Shown: positions 1-6,388 of the stretch, piece after piece | Position numbering within the stretch: position 1 is the first letter of the stretch | How the letters are laid out: each line of letters starts with the position of its first letter | Made by a program: the position numbers and the translations under genes | The notes under the pieces: model-generated | The model's database searches: none | The model's input: only the letters and a program-made list of their open reading frames with translations | Told to the model about the DNA's origin: nothing | DNA from: Schwartzia sp. (in: firmicutes) | GTDB taxonomy: Bacteria; Bacillota; Negativicutes; Selenomonadales; Selenomonadaceae | DNA: 8,621 bases | NCBI GenBank assembly: GCA_017939945.1 | Contig: JAGAZS010000151.1 | Coordinates: forward strand, 1-8,621 | Direction: 5' to 3'

Positions 1-62
1 CAATGTCCGCAAGCGTCTTCCACCGCGTCCAGCGCTTTTTTCACTTTTTCCGACTGCATCAT
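1..62 (-). CDS. 5' end of an unidentified gene (partial)
   Basis: Only 20 codons are visible before the left edge: MMQSEKVKKALDAVEDACGH. Start evidence is strong: tandem ATGs at 62 and 59, with GGGAGGG (75-69) about 7 nt upstream and a good promoter at 124-96. The fragment is charged and likely helical, with no signal peptide or prepilin motif. I cannot name the product. Its own promoter suggests a unit separate from the pilus operon, although read-through is possible. Confidence 0.6.
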   Translation of the reverse strand, partial: MMQSEKVKKALDAVEDACGH

Positions 63-95
63 AAGAATCCCTCCCATTTCAACCTATCTATTGAC

Positions 96-124
96 ATCAT
101 ACCAAAACCGAAAATGAAAGTAAA
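96..124 (-). promoter_or_regulatory. Sigma-A type promoter for the leftmost gene
   Basis: On the minus strand: -35 TTTACT (124-119), 17-nt spacer, extended -10 TGGTATGAT with TATGAT at 101-96. Four of six -35 bases and five of six -10 bases match consensus. A transcript would start near 89-90, leaving about 27 nt before the ATG at 62. It lies just after the last prepilin stop, so the next gene can be expressed apart from the pilus operon. Confidence 0.6.
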
Positions 125-128
125 ATCT

Positions 129-548
129 TTATCTCTCCCAATGCTCGATGCTGTACTTGCCCGCATTTTCTTTTACCACGCCGATTGCGCGGGCATGTTC
201 CTCTTCGTTTTTGCCAAGACCCAAAAGCAGGATCTCTGTTCCCTTCTTACGCGCGAAAACTTCAACGGAAGCGTCTCCCGCCTTGACCGTAAGCAGCGAT
301 TCCATTTTGCCTGTCGCCCCGTTCGCTTTCGCCGCCACCGTCGCGTCCGCATTCATTCTGACGATTGCCAGCCGCACGCCGTCCTCCGCCGCGTTCCTGA
401 GCTCGTCCCTCGCCAAAAAACGGCGCGCCGAGGAAGTATGGTTTCTGCTCACCGCATACATCGTCGCAGAAAGGATCATCAAAATGCCGAGCGCGCACAG
501 CCCGAAAATTGAAACCACGCCCCGTTCCCCGCGCAAAATCCTGTTCAT
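129..548 (-). CDS. Short GspK/PilX-like minor prepilin
   Basis: The protein has 139 residues. The leader MNRILRGERG is followed by a hydrophobic helix (VVSIFGLCALGILMILSATMYAV) with Phe instead of Glu at +5, as expected for GspK/PilX-type tip subunits. The next segment, ARRFLARDELRNAAEDGVRLAI (41-62), matches the PilX_N pattern in which the helix ends with A-x-x-AAE-x-G/A. The last place in an H-I-J-K series also fits. GspK is about 300 residues with a large globular insertion; this protein has none, closer to T4P PilX. ATG 548 and GTG 551 are both possible (GTGATGA across the previous stop). The gene ends in TAA at 131-129, 67 nt before the next ATG, and closes the operon; I see no hairpin terminator. 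Confidence 0.82.
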   Translation of the reverse strand: MNRILRGERGVVSIFGLCALGILMILSATMYAVSRNHTSSARRFLARDELRNAAEDGVRLAIVRMNADATVAAKANGATGKMESLLTVKAGDASVEVFARKKGTEILLLGLGKNEEEHARAIGVVKENAGKYSIEHWER

Positions 549-1048
549 CACGGCGTTTTCCCCATCAATGTGACCATCGTTTCCAGCTCGTACGTTTGAC
601 CGGTCAACGTATTTTCCCCCACAAGGCGCAAAAAAACGGCTTGCTCCCGCGCATCGGCAAACCTCGCTTCAAACTCTTTCATCCTGATTTTCCCCAACGT
701 GCTCTGTCCCGTCAACGGCTGACCGCTGCGGCGGATGCGGGGCGCCGTCTCGTTCGTCCTTTCATATACAAACCAGTCAAGGTGGCCGCTTACCTCACGG
801 CAATGAACCTTGAGGCGATTGCCTTCGATTTTCGCATCCTCCGCATAGCGAAGGTCCATCACCATGCGTTCCATCGCGTAGCCCACCTGTTCCTGAAGCG
901 CCCAGTCGCTCATCAGGAACAGATACGCGCGTACGCCGAAGACGAACGCCGTGCCGAGCGCGACGGAGAGAACCGCGAGCAACGGCATCGACGCAACCAG
1001 TTCCAGAAGAGCCGCGCCTTTTTCCCCCGAATGCCGCCCCTCATTCAC
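548..1048 (-). CDS. Minor prepilin, GspJ/PilW-like
   Basis: The protein has 166 residues from GTG 1048. The leader MNEGRHSGEKG is followed by AALLELVASMPLLAVL: small Ala at +1 but Glu at +5. A hydrophobic helix with Pro at about mature position 11 is followed by ALQEQVGYAMERMVMDLRYA, the long helix with the M..DLR..E pattern typical of GspJ/PilW. The remainder looks beta-rich. The start is uncertain: GTG 1048 gives an 11-residue leader and an 8-nt overlap with the previous stop (GTGAATGA), while TTG 1060 and TTG 1096 are in frame upstream; none has a strong ribosome site, so coupling is likely. The order H-I-J-K of minor prepilins matches T2SS and T4P minor-pilin operons, which supports the assignment. 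Confidence 0.85.
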   Translation of the reverse strand: MNEGRHSGEKGAALLELVASMPLLAVLSVALGTAFVFGVRAYLFLMSDWALQEQVGYAMERMVMDLRYAEDAKIEGNRLKVHCREVSGHLDWFVYERTNETAPRIRRSGQPLTGQSTLGKIRMKEFEARFADAREQAVFLRLVGENTLTGQTYELETMVTLMGKTP

Positions 1049-1484
1049 GATAAACCACAAGCTTTCGATACGTCTTTTCCCGATCCCGTCCGCCAATCTG
1101 CCACCGAACCCGCGTCTCTACCGACGCGAGCTTGTCCGTTTCCGCGTGCGGCGAAACCGAGGACGAAATCTCAAACTGCGTACCGTTCCGTTCCAAAGCC
1201 GCAGTTTCCTCCCCACACCAAAGAACCGTCCCATGCGAGCGAAGATACGACGCCGACTGTCCCTCGATCCACGCGTTCTGCTCCTGTGCGAGATACGCCG
1301 CCGTAATCTCAGCCCCCGCCGAGACACGGCTCTCCGCCAACGCGCGATAGGCGGCGACTGAAGCGCCGCAGCCGAGCACGAGAAAAGAAAGGACAAGAGC
1401 TTCCAACAGGAAAAAACCTCGCTGGTTATTCCTCCGGGGGCGTAGGCGAAACCCGCACTCTGCCCACCACGTCGATAATGACAT
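1041..1484 (-). CDS. Minor prepilin, GspI/PilV-like
   Basis: The protein has 147 residues. The cleavage motif NQRG/FFLLEALV (20-30) is canonical, with Phe+1 and Glu+5, and a hydrophobic helix runs to about residue 45. The C-terminal VRWQIGGRDREKTYRKLVVY matches the closing strand pattern of GspI/PilV minor pilins. The leader is long (23 residues, with two Trp and one Cys), but ATG 1484 is the only in-frame ATG/GTG/TTG before the cleavage site and it has AGAGG (1491-1495) 6 nt upstream, so the start is supported. The first 59 nt lie inside the gene before. It very likely acts with the GspH-, GspJ- and GspK-like products in the initiation or tip complex. Confidence 0.87.
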   Translation of the reverse strand: MSLSTWWAECGFRLRPRRNNQRGFFLLEALVLSFLVLGCGASVAAYRALAESRVSAGAEITAAYLAQEQNAWIEGQSASYLRSHGTVLWCGEETAALERNGTQFEISSSVSPHAETDKLASVETRVRWQIGGRDREKTYRKLVVYRE

Positions 1485-1896
1485 AGCGCACCTCTTTTCC
1501 CGACTGAAGCATGATCGTCATCGGCTGCGCGTCTCCCGTCATGCGAAAACTCACATCACTGCTGCATATCAGCCTGACGTCTTTGGGCAACGGATACCAA
1601 AAAAGAACGTTTCCGCCGGCGCGCATCCCGTATCCGTTCGCCTTCAGCTCGAATTTCGGCAGCGGTTCTCCCCCTGCGTTCATGAAATCTTCATGAACCG
1701 GCTGCCGCGTCATGACCGTTTCCCTGAAACGCATAAGCTCCGTGGCAAGCCGCGCCGCCTCGCCGTCCAGCCGGAGCGCAGTCCCGAAATGCCACAGCCG
1801 CGGCACGGCAAACGCCGCAACCACGGAAACGATCAACAGCGCAATCAGGAGTCCCGCCAGCCCCTCGCCGCGCTTATCCAAGGCAGAACGTCTCAT
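1426..1896 (-). CDS. Minor prepilin, GspH/FimT-like, without Glu5
   Basis: The protein has 156 residues from ATG 1896. A basic leader, MRRSALDKRG, is followed by a hydrophobic helix from LAGLLIALLIV to FAVPRLW, ending in the AVP motif common to pseudopilins. After cleavage at Gly10 the mature protein would begin Glu-Gly-Leu-Ala-Gly, so the usual Phe+1 is Glu and the usual Glu+5 is Gly. The C-terminal MTIMLQSGKEVRYVIIDVVGRVRV resembles the final strands of GspH/FimT, where a GR-V motif is typical. GspH-type minor pilins help prime fibre assembly. The longer frame from ATG 1944 would overlap the peptidase gene by 71 nt; 1896 gives a sensible leader and a 23-nt overlap, though its ribosome site is weak. 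It overlaps the next gene by 59 nt. GspH identity is moderate; the prepilin class is likely. Confidence 0.82.
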   Translation of the reverse strand: MRRSALDKRGEGLAGLLIALLIVSVVAAFAVPRLWHFGTALRLDGEAARLATELMRFRETVMTRQPVHEDFMNAGGEPLPKFELKANGYGMRAGGNVLFWYPLPKDVRLICSSDVSFRMTGDAQPMTIMLQSGKEVRYVIIDVVGRVRVSPTPPEE

Positions 1897-2452
1897 AATC
1901 CGCAAGCAATCGGGCGCCAAAGAAAAACGCCGTCCAAATCCCAAGTGAAATAAAGGGGCCGAACGCTATCGCATCCTTTCTTTTCCTTCGCCCCGACACG
2001 AGCAGGAAGATTGCGGTCAGCCCGCCGAACCAGGAGGCAAGCGCAAGCGCGAGAAGCACGCCCTGCGATCCGAGCCAAAGCCCGCCCGCCGCCGCCAGTT
2101 TCACATCGCCGCCGCCGATTCCGCCGTTCGTCAAAACAGCCAAAGCAAAAAGCGGCGCTCCGCCCGTGACAGCACCGAGCAATAGATTGGGCGCGTCCAT
2201 AATCCCGTGGAAATGGAAGCACACCGCAAAAAGCGCCATCGGAAATGTCAGCCGGTCGAAAATCAGCCCATAATAATAATCGAATACGGCCGCCACCCAA
2301 AGAAAAGCTGTCAGCACGACGCCCTCCAAGAGCCGCCCGTTTTCCCGGCACAGGAAAACGCATAAAAAAAACAGCGGAACGCCGCCCGCCAGAAGCACGC
2401 GGCGATGACGGCGAAAAAGCTGGCTCGTCAGCTTCAATTCTTCGTCCATCAT
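1874..2452 (-). CDS. pilD: Prepilin peptidase, A24 family, one-domain form
   Basis: This membrane aspartyl protease cuts prepilin leaders after Gly. The catalytic aspartates are visible: Asp58 in VFDYYYGLIFDRLT (56-69) and Asp116 in GGGDVKLA (113-120). The C-terminal AFGPFISLG (163-171) is also typical. It has 192 residues with about six hydrophobic stretches. Standard PilD is about 270-290 residues and has an N-terminal cysteine-containing methyltransferase domain, which is missing here. It can therefore be expected to cleave, while N-methylation of the mature pilins may be absent or done elsewhere. Two tandem ATGs (2452, 2449) follow the prepilin TAG; AAGGA (2457-2461) is 4 nt from the first and 7 nt from the second, so the second may be used. 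The 3' end overlaps the next gene by 23 nt. All substrates I can see are encoded around it. Confidence 0.92.
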   Translation of the reverse strand: MMDEELKLTSQLFRRHRRVLLAGGVPLFFLCVFLCRENGRLLEGVVLTAFLWVAAVFDYYYGLIFDRLTFPMALFAVCFHFHGIMDAPNLLLGAVTGGAPLFALAVLTNGGIGGGDVKLAAAGGLWLGSQGVLLALALASWFGGLTAIFLLVSGRRKRKDAIAFGPFISLGIWTAFFFGARLLADYETFCLG

Positions 2453-2851
2453 CTATTCCTTCCGCCAAAATTCGCTGAGTTTTTTCCCTTCGCAAGTCGC
2501 CTGCATCCCGTCCTTGTCATCCGATATCAGGCCGTAAGACGTCGCCGTTACCGTAAGAGAGCTGCCGTCCTTGAGTCGGCATTCCCCTTTCGGCGGCTTC
2601 ACATTGGCAATATCGAGCACATAGTTGCTTAAGTCCTCGATTTTTGACGGGTTCGTCCCCTTTTCCGTCTGATACATCACGACGGCGGCGTTCAGCACCT
2701 GAAGGTCCGACTGTATCCGCGCGGTATTCGCCAATGCCACCGCGTTCGTGAAACGCGGCACGGCGACCGCCGCCAGCACGCCGACAATGCTGATGACGAT
2801 CAGCATCTCCAGCAATGTGAATCCCCGCTGATTTGCAAAAAGTCTTTTCAA
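2453..2851 (-). CDS. Type IV prepilin / main pseudopilin (PilA/GspG/ComGC type)
   Basis: This is the likely main fibre subunit. From TTG 2851 it has 132 residues with a 10-residue basic leader, MKRLFANQRG, cut before FTLLEMLIV. Phe+1 and Glu+5 are both canonical. The hydrophobic helix spans about 11-33, followed by the amphipathic alpha-1C region (ARIQSDLQVLNAAVVMYQTE), as in GspG and ComGC. Two cysteines (91, 120) near the C-terminus could form a disulfide loop. The start is uncertain: ATG 2866 gives MEGKT plus the same leader, but GGAGGG is spaced for the TTG. It lies right behind pilC and abuts the peptidase gene (TAG followed at once by ATG). It is first and best conserved among five prepilins, which is why I call it the main subunit. 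I see no promoter of its own, unusual for an abundant pilin. Confidence 0.93.
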   Translation of the reverse strand: MKRLFANQRGFTLLEMLIVISIVGVLAAVAVPRFTNAVALANTARIQSDLQVLNAAVVMYQTEKGTNPSKIEDLSNYVLDIANVKPPKGECRLKDGSSLTVTATSYGLISDDKDGMQATCEGKKLSEFWRKE

Positions 2852-2858
2852 CGTCTTT

Positions 2859-2864
2859 CCCTCC
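2859..2864 (-). promoter_or_regulatory. Strong ribosome binding site that decides the prepilin start
   Basis: The minus strand reads GGAGGG, 7 nt before a TTG at 2851 and inside the codons that would follow the ATG at 2866. For that ATG no site is properly spaced; only AAAGG directly abuts it. The geometry favours the TTG start. Confidence 0.6.
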
Positions 2865-2869
2865 ATCCT

Positions 2870-4081
2870 TTACATAAACGCCGTCATGCTGTCCAAAAGC
2901 GGCAGCACGGTTGAGAAAATGATGAATCCTACGACGCTGCCGAGGATCAGTAGCGCAACAGGCGGCAACAGCACGCGGATCCGCTCCGCGCGGGTGTCCA
3001 TATCGAGGCGGCAATACGAGGCAATCTTCGCGAGCATGGTCTCCAATTCTCCCGCCGCCTCGCCTGTCGCCAAAAGCTCCAGATGCATCGGCGCGAAAAG
3101 CTCGCTCCGCCGCAGTGCCTGTGAAAGCGGATAACCCTTTTGCACCTCGGAATGCGCACGGCGAAGCCCCTGCCTCAAAAACGCATTTTCCGTAACGCCC
3201 TGCACAATCGAAAGCGCCTGGTCGATGACCAGCCCGCTGGAAAGCAGCACGGAAAGCGTATCCGAAAGGCTCGTCCGCTCGGCGGCAAGAATCAGCTTGC
3301 CCCAGACGGGAAAGCGGATCAGCCCGCGGTCGACACGGACGCGGAACGCGTCCTTCCGACGATACAGCCACATCACGCAAACCGCCGACGCGACTAATGC
3401 AATCAAAAGCAACAGCCCATAGTCACCGAGAAAATCATAGGCGCCGAGCAAGAACCGCGTCGGAAGCGGAAGCTCAATCGAAAGGGCCTGGAACATTGAC
3501 ACAAACACGGGAAATACGAACATCAGCAAAAATCCCGCAGCCATCACCACCGCAGCCGCCAAAACGCACGGATACATCATCAGCGTCAGCAGCTTTTCCC
3601 TCGCGGCGTAATCCGATTCCAACGAATCCGCCAGCCGCTCCAGAAGGATATCGAGGCTGCCGCTCCGCTCACCCGCGTCGACAAGGGCCATAATCCTCGG
3701 CGCGAAAACCTGCGGCCATTGCCCCATCGCCTCGGACAGCCGCTCGCCGTCGGATACCGAGCGATAAAGCCCCTTCAGGACTTGACCGCCCGTTCCCTTT
3801 GTCTCCTGCTCAGAAAGCACGCGAAGCGCTTCTCCTATCGTTACGCCCGCTGACAGCATTACCGCAAGACGACGGCAGAGCAACACGGGAAACCGGCGAT
3901 CCGGCTTCGACTCCAATCGCCATGTCATGCGCGCGGGGCGAAGCCTCACCACAAAAAGGCCGCCCTCGGAAAGACGTTTCGCGGCTTCCCGCTTCGACGC
4001 CGCCCGAAGCCTTCCCCTGCTCATGCGGCCCGCCGCGTCCCGCGCTTTATAATCGAATTCGGTCATCACGTTTGCGCTCAT
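2870..4081 (-). CDS. pilC: PilC/GspF inner-membrane platform protein
   Basis: This polytopic protein is the base on which the extension and retraction ATPases act. It has 403 residues, the normal length. The N-terminal stretch EFDYKARDAAGR (8-19) is the family start. Two T2SSF repeats follow, at about 66-188 and 268-390; each begins with the F..RLAVMLSAGV or L..TLSVLLSSGL pattern and contains a G-E-x-S/A-G turn (GERSG 137-141, GEAAGE 340-345). Three membrane segments are visible near 170-193, 221-240 and 371-393. The ATG at 4081 overlaps the pilT stop as ATGA; an in-frame ATG at 4066 is a weaker alternative. The gene ends TAA three bases before an ATG that opens the prepilin frame, consistent with ordered assembly-gene translation. 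Confidence 0.95.
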   Translation of the reverse strand: MSANVMTEFDYKARDAAGRMSRGRLRAASKREAAKRLSEGGLFVVRLRPARMTWRLESKPDRRFPVLLCRRLAVMLSAGVTIGEALRVLSEQETKGTGGQVLKGLYRSVSDGERLSEAMGQWPQVFAPRIMALVDAGERSGSLDILLERLADSLESDYAAREKLLTLMMYPCVLAAAVVMAAGFLLMFVFPVFVSMFQALSIELPLPTRFLLGAYDFLGDYGLLLLIALVASAVCVMWLYRRKDAFRVRVDRGLIRFPVWGKLILAAERTSLSDTLSVLLSSGLVIDQALSIVQGVTENAFLRQGLRRAHSEVQKGYPLSQALRRSELFAPMHLELLATGEAAGELETMLAKIASYCRLDMDTRAERIRVLLPPVALLILGSVVGFIIFSTVLPLLDSMTAFM

Positions 4082-5139
4082 CGTATTTTCTCAAACCGGC
4101 GCGCCGTTTCCGCGTCGATTTTCTCCGCTGCACGCAATCGCCCGACATCCTGCCCCATCGTCTGCATCCCAGAGGATGCGCCGGACACGATGCAGGACGC
4201 CAACTGCTCCGGCTTGCCCGCGCGAATCAGATGACGCACCGCGTCCGTCGCGACAAGCACTTCCGACGCCAAAACGCGCCCGCCGCCGACTGCCGGCAAA
4301 AGCTCCTGCGAAATCATCGCTTCCAAAACGGCTGCAAGCTGGGCGCGAATTTCCTGCTGCTGCGCCGCGGGGAAAAAGCTTTCGATCCGGTGCGCTGCTT
4401 CGGCGGCGGAACGCGTATGAAGGCTTGCCAACACAAGCTGCCCCGTTTCCGCCGCGCTGAGAGCCGCCTGCACCGCATCCGCGTCGCGCAGCTCGCCCAC
4501 CAGCAAAATGTCGGGGTCTTCCCGAAGCGCGCTTCGGATTGCGCCGCCGAAGGACGTAAAATGCGCGCCGATTTCTCGTTGACTGATCAGGCTTTTCCCC
4601 GATTCGTAAACGTATTCAATCGGATCCTCCAGCGTGATGATGTGCGCCGCGCGTTGCCGGGAAATTTCGCTGAGAAATGCCGCCAGCGTCGTCGTCTTTC
4701 CGGCGCCTGTTTTGCCCGAGACGAGAACCAGTCCGGAACGAAGAGAAAGCAGCCGCCGAAAAATCGGAGGAACGCCCAGCGAATCCAGCGACGGTATATG
4801 CTCCGGTACCAGCCGCACCGAAAGCGCCGTCCCTCCCCGCACCGTAAATCCGTGAACGCGCAGGCGCAAACGAAAATCCGCCTCTTCCCGCGCGAAATCA
4901 ATCTCCCCTTGCGTCCGAAACTTTTCCCTCTGCTCAGGCGTCATCCACGACGAAAGGAGCATCGAGATTTCCCGTTCCGTCGGCGCTTTTCCCTTGTCAG
5001 CGTTTTCCGCGTCTGCCGTAAGGACGCCGTTCACACGAAAAAAGACGGGGGCGTCCGGCGCGATATGAATGTCCGAGGCGCAGGCCGAAACCGCCCGATT
5101 GAGAAGCCCGCGCCACGTCTGTTCGTCAAAGCCCGCCAT
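4078..5139 (-). CDS. pilT: PilT-type pilus retraction ATPase
   Basis: PilT disassembles the pilus and powers retraction for twitching motility or DNA uptake. The protein has 353 residues, the usual PilT size. It shows SDIHI (22-26), FRVNGVL (34-40), Walker A GKTGAGKT (142-149), the Asp box LEDPIEY (170-176), Walker B ILLVGELRD (211-219) and the His box ASLHT (238-242). It lacks the CxxC zinc pairs of PilB. AVRHLIRAGK (300-309) corresponds to the PilT signature AIRNLIREGK, and MQTMGQDV (325-332) to the usual PilT tail; together they separate it from GspE/PilB. The AIRN motif is altered (Val, His) but in place. The ATG at 5139 has GGAGAG (5146-5151) 6 nt upstream, inside the end of pilB. The stop overlaps the pilC start by ATGA. 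Its presence argues that this locus makes a retractable T4P rather than a secretion pseudopilus. Confidence 0.93.
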   Translation of the reverse strand: MAGFDEQTWRGLLNRAVSACASDIHIAPDAPVFFRVNGVLTADAENADKGKAPTEREISMLLSSWMTPEQREKFRTQGEIDFAREEADFRLRLRVHGFTVRGGTALSVRLVPEHIPSLDSLGVPPIFRRLLSLRSGLVLVSGKTGAGKTTTLAAFLSEISRQRAAHIITLEDPIEYVYESGKSLISQREIGAHFTSFGGAIRSALREDPDILLVGELRDADAVQAALSAAETGQLVLASLHTRSAAEAAHRIESFFPAAQQQEIRAQLAAVLEAMISQELLPAVGGGRVLASEVLVATDAVRHLIRAGKPEQLASCIVSGASSGMQTMGQDVGRLRAAEKIDAETARRFEKIR

Positions 5140-6388
5140 ACACCACTCTCCGTACTTCTGCCAACGAGGTATGCCCCGCCGCCGCTTTTTGGATTCCGTC
5201 CTCGGCCAGCGAAACCATGCCCGCCTGTTTCGCCAGCGCGTCCATATCTTCGCTCCCCTGCGCTATGGCTCGTTGAATCGTGACGTCCACCGGAAGAAGC
5301 TCGTGGATTGCCATGCGTCCCTGATAGCCGCTGCCATGACACGCTTCGCAGCCCCGCGCCCGGAAGAAACGTCGTTTTTCGTAACCGTGCGCCGCAAGGA
5401 ACCGCGCTTCCTCTTCGTCCGCGTCGTACTCCTCCCTGCATGCGGGGCAAAGCCGCCGCACCAATCGCTGCGCCATGATGCCGAGAAGCGACGCCGCCAA
5501 AAGATATGGCTTCACGCCCATATCGAGCATACGGTAAATCGCACCCGTCGCGCTTCCCGTATGCAGCGTCGAGAACAGCAATCGTCCCGTCATCGCCGCG
5601 CGAACCGCAATCTCCGCCGTTTCCTCGTCGCGGATTTCGCCGACCATGCCGACGTCAAAATCCTGCCGCATCAATGAACGGACGCCCCGGGCAAAGGTCA
5701 TCTTCGTTTCGGCGTTCACTTGTATCTGATTGACGCCGGGCAGGAAATACTCAACGGGATCTTCGATGGTCACAATGTTTTTCTCGGCCGAATTCAGCTC
5801 GTTCAATGCGGCGTAAAGCGTTGTGGTCTTGCCCGAATTCACCGGCCCCGAGTTTAGGACAAGTCCTGACGGACGACGGCACCAATCGTCAAACAGCCTG
5901 CGATTGGCCGGCGAAAAACCAAGCTCGTCCAACCGCAAAAGCTTTCTCGCGCCGCTCAAGAGCCTGAGCACCGCCGTCTCGCCCAAAAGCACCGGCATTG
6001 TCGAGACGCGGATGTCTACCGCCGAATCCCCTTCCCCGAAGGCAATCCGCCCGTCCTGGGGCAGCCGCCGCTCCGTCGTATCCAGCTTCGCCATGATCTT
6101 GATCCGTGAAAGCAGGAAGTCCTTCAAACGAAGCGGCAGTCCGCCGTACATATCGCGGAGCACGCCGTCAATCCTGTACCGGACGCGCAGGCGGTCTTTC
6201 ATCGGCTCGATATGGATATCGCTGGCGTTCTGCAAAACGGCCTCATGGATGATTTTGTCCGCCAGCGCCACCACCGGCGCCGCCTTCACCGACGGGAGCA
6301 TATTTTCAGCGCCGCGTCCGTTCTGCGGCAATCCACGCACCGCTTGCTCCGCCAAAGCCGCGACGCCTTTTTCCTCTATCCTCTCCAT
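5126..6388 (-). CDS. pilB: PilB/GspE-type pilus extension ATPase (no N-terminal domain)
   Basis: This cytoplasmic hexameric ATPase powers addition of pilin subunits through the PilC platform. Numbered from the GTG at 6391, the T2SSE core starts near residue 38 with ASDIHIEP (56-63) and RYRIDGVLRD (71-80). Walker A follows as GPVNSGKT (182-189), the Asp box IEDPVEY (209-215), Walker B MVGEIRD (249-255) and the His box STLHT (274-278). Two CxxC pairs (315/318, 348/351) form the usual zinc site, with GRMAIHELL (358-366) behind it. It has 420-421 residues, where PilB is about 560; the N-terminal MshEN/T2SSE_N domain is missing. Unusual residues are Val-Asn in Walker A, where the family usually has Thr-Gly, and RQDFD where RQDPD is typical. 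ATG 6388 and GTG 6391 are both possible starts, with a weak ribosome site, so translation is probably coupled to the gene before. The 3' end overlaps pilT by 14 nt. Confidence 0.95.
   Translation of the reverse strand: MERIEEKGVAALAEQAVRGLPQNGRGAENMLPSVKAAPVVALADKIIHEAVLQNASDIHIEPMKDRLRVRYRIDGVLRDMYGGLPLRLKDFLLSRIKIMAKLDTTERRLPQDGRIAFGEGDSAVDIRVSTMPVLLGETAVLRLLSGARKLLRLDELGFSPANRRLFDDWCRRPSGLVLNSGPVNSGKTTTLYAALNELNSAEKNIVTIEDPVEYFLPGVNQIQVNAETKMTFARGVRSLMRQDFDVGMVGEIRDEETAEIAVRAAMTGRLLFSTLHTGSATGAIYRMLDMGVKPYLLAASLLGIMAQRLVRRLCPACREEYDADEEEARFLAAHGYEKRRFFRARGCEACHGSGYQGRMAIHELLPVDVTIQRAIAQGSEDMDALAKQAGMVSLAEDGIQKAAAGHTSLAEVRRVVYGGL

Noticed and set aside
63..128. Rho-independent terminator after the last prepilin gene
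   Set aside because: I found no inverted repeat followed by a T-run on the minus strand; the AT-rich sequence is better explained as a promoter.
509..1306. A 265-codon open frame on the plus strand
   Set aside because: Antisense to two minor prepilin genes; basic, low-complexity product with no motif.
1429..1436. GGAGG-like site at the end of the GspH-like gene as a start signal for the GspI-like gene
   Set aside because: No ATG, GTG or TTG lies at usable distance before the prepilin cleavage site; the bases encode the Pro-Glu-Glu tail.
2517..3380. A 287-codon minus-strand frame across the end of pilC and the prepilin gene
   Set aside because: It is in another frame of two clearly real genes and reads as Arg/Ala/Gly-rich filler.
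3799..5283. A 494-codon open frame on the plus strand
   Set aside because: It lies antisense to pilC, pilT and pilB, which have full family motifs. The translation is Arg/Pro-rich without a recognisable domain, as expected for the shadow of GC-rich genes.
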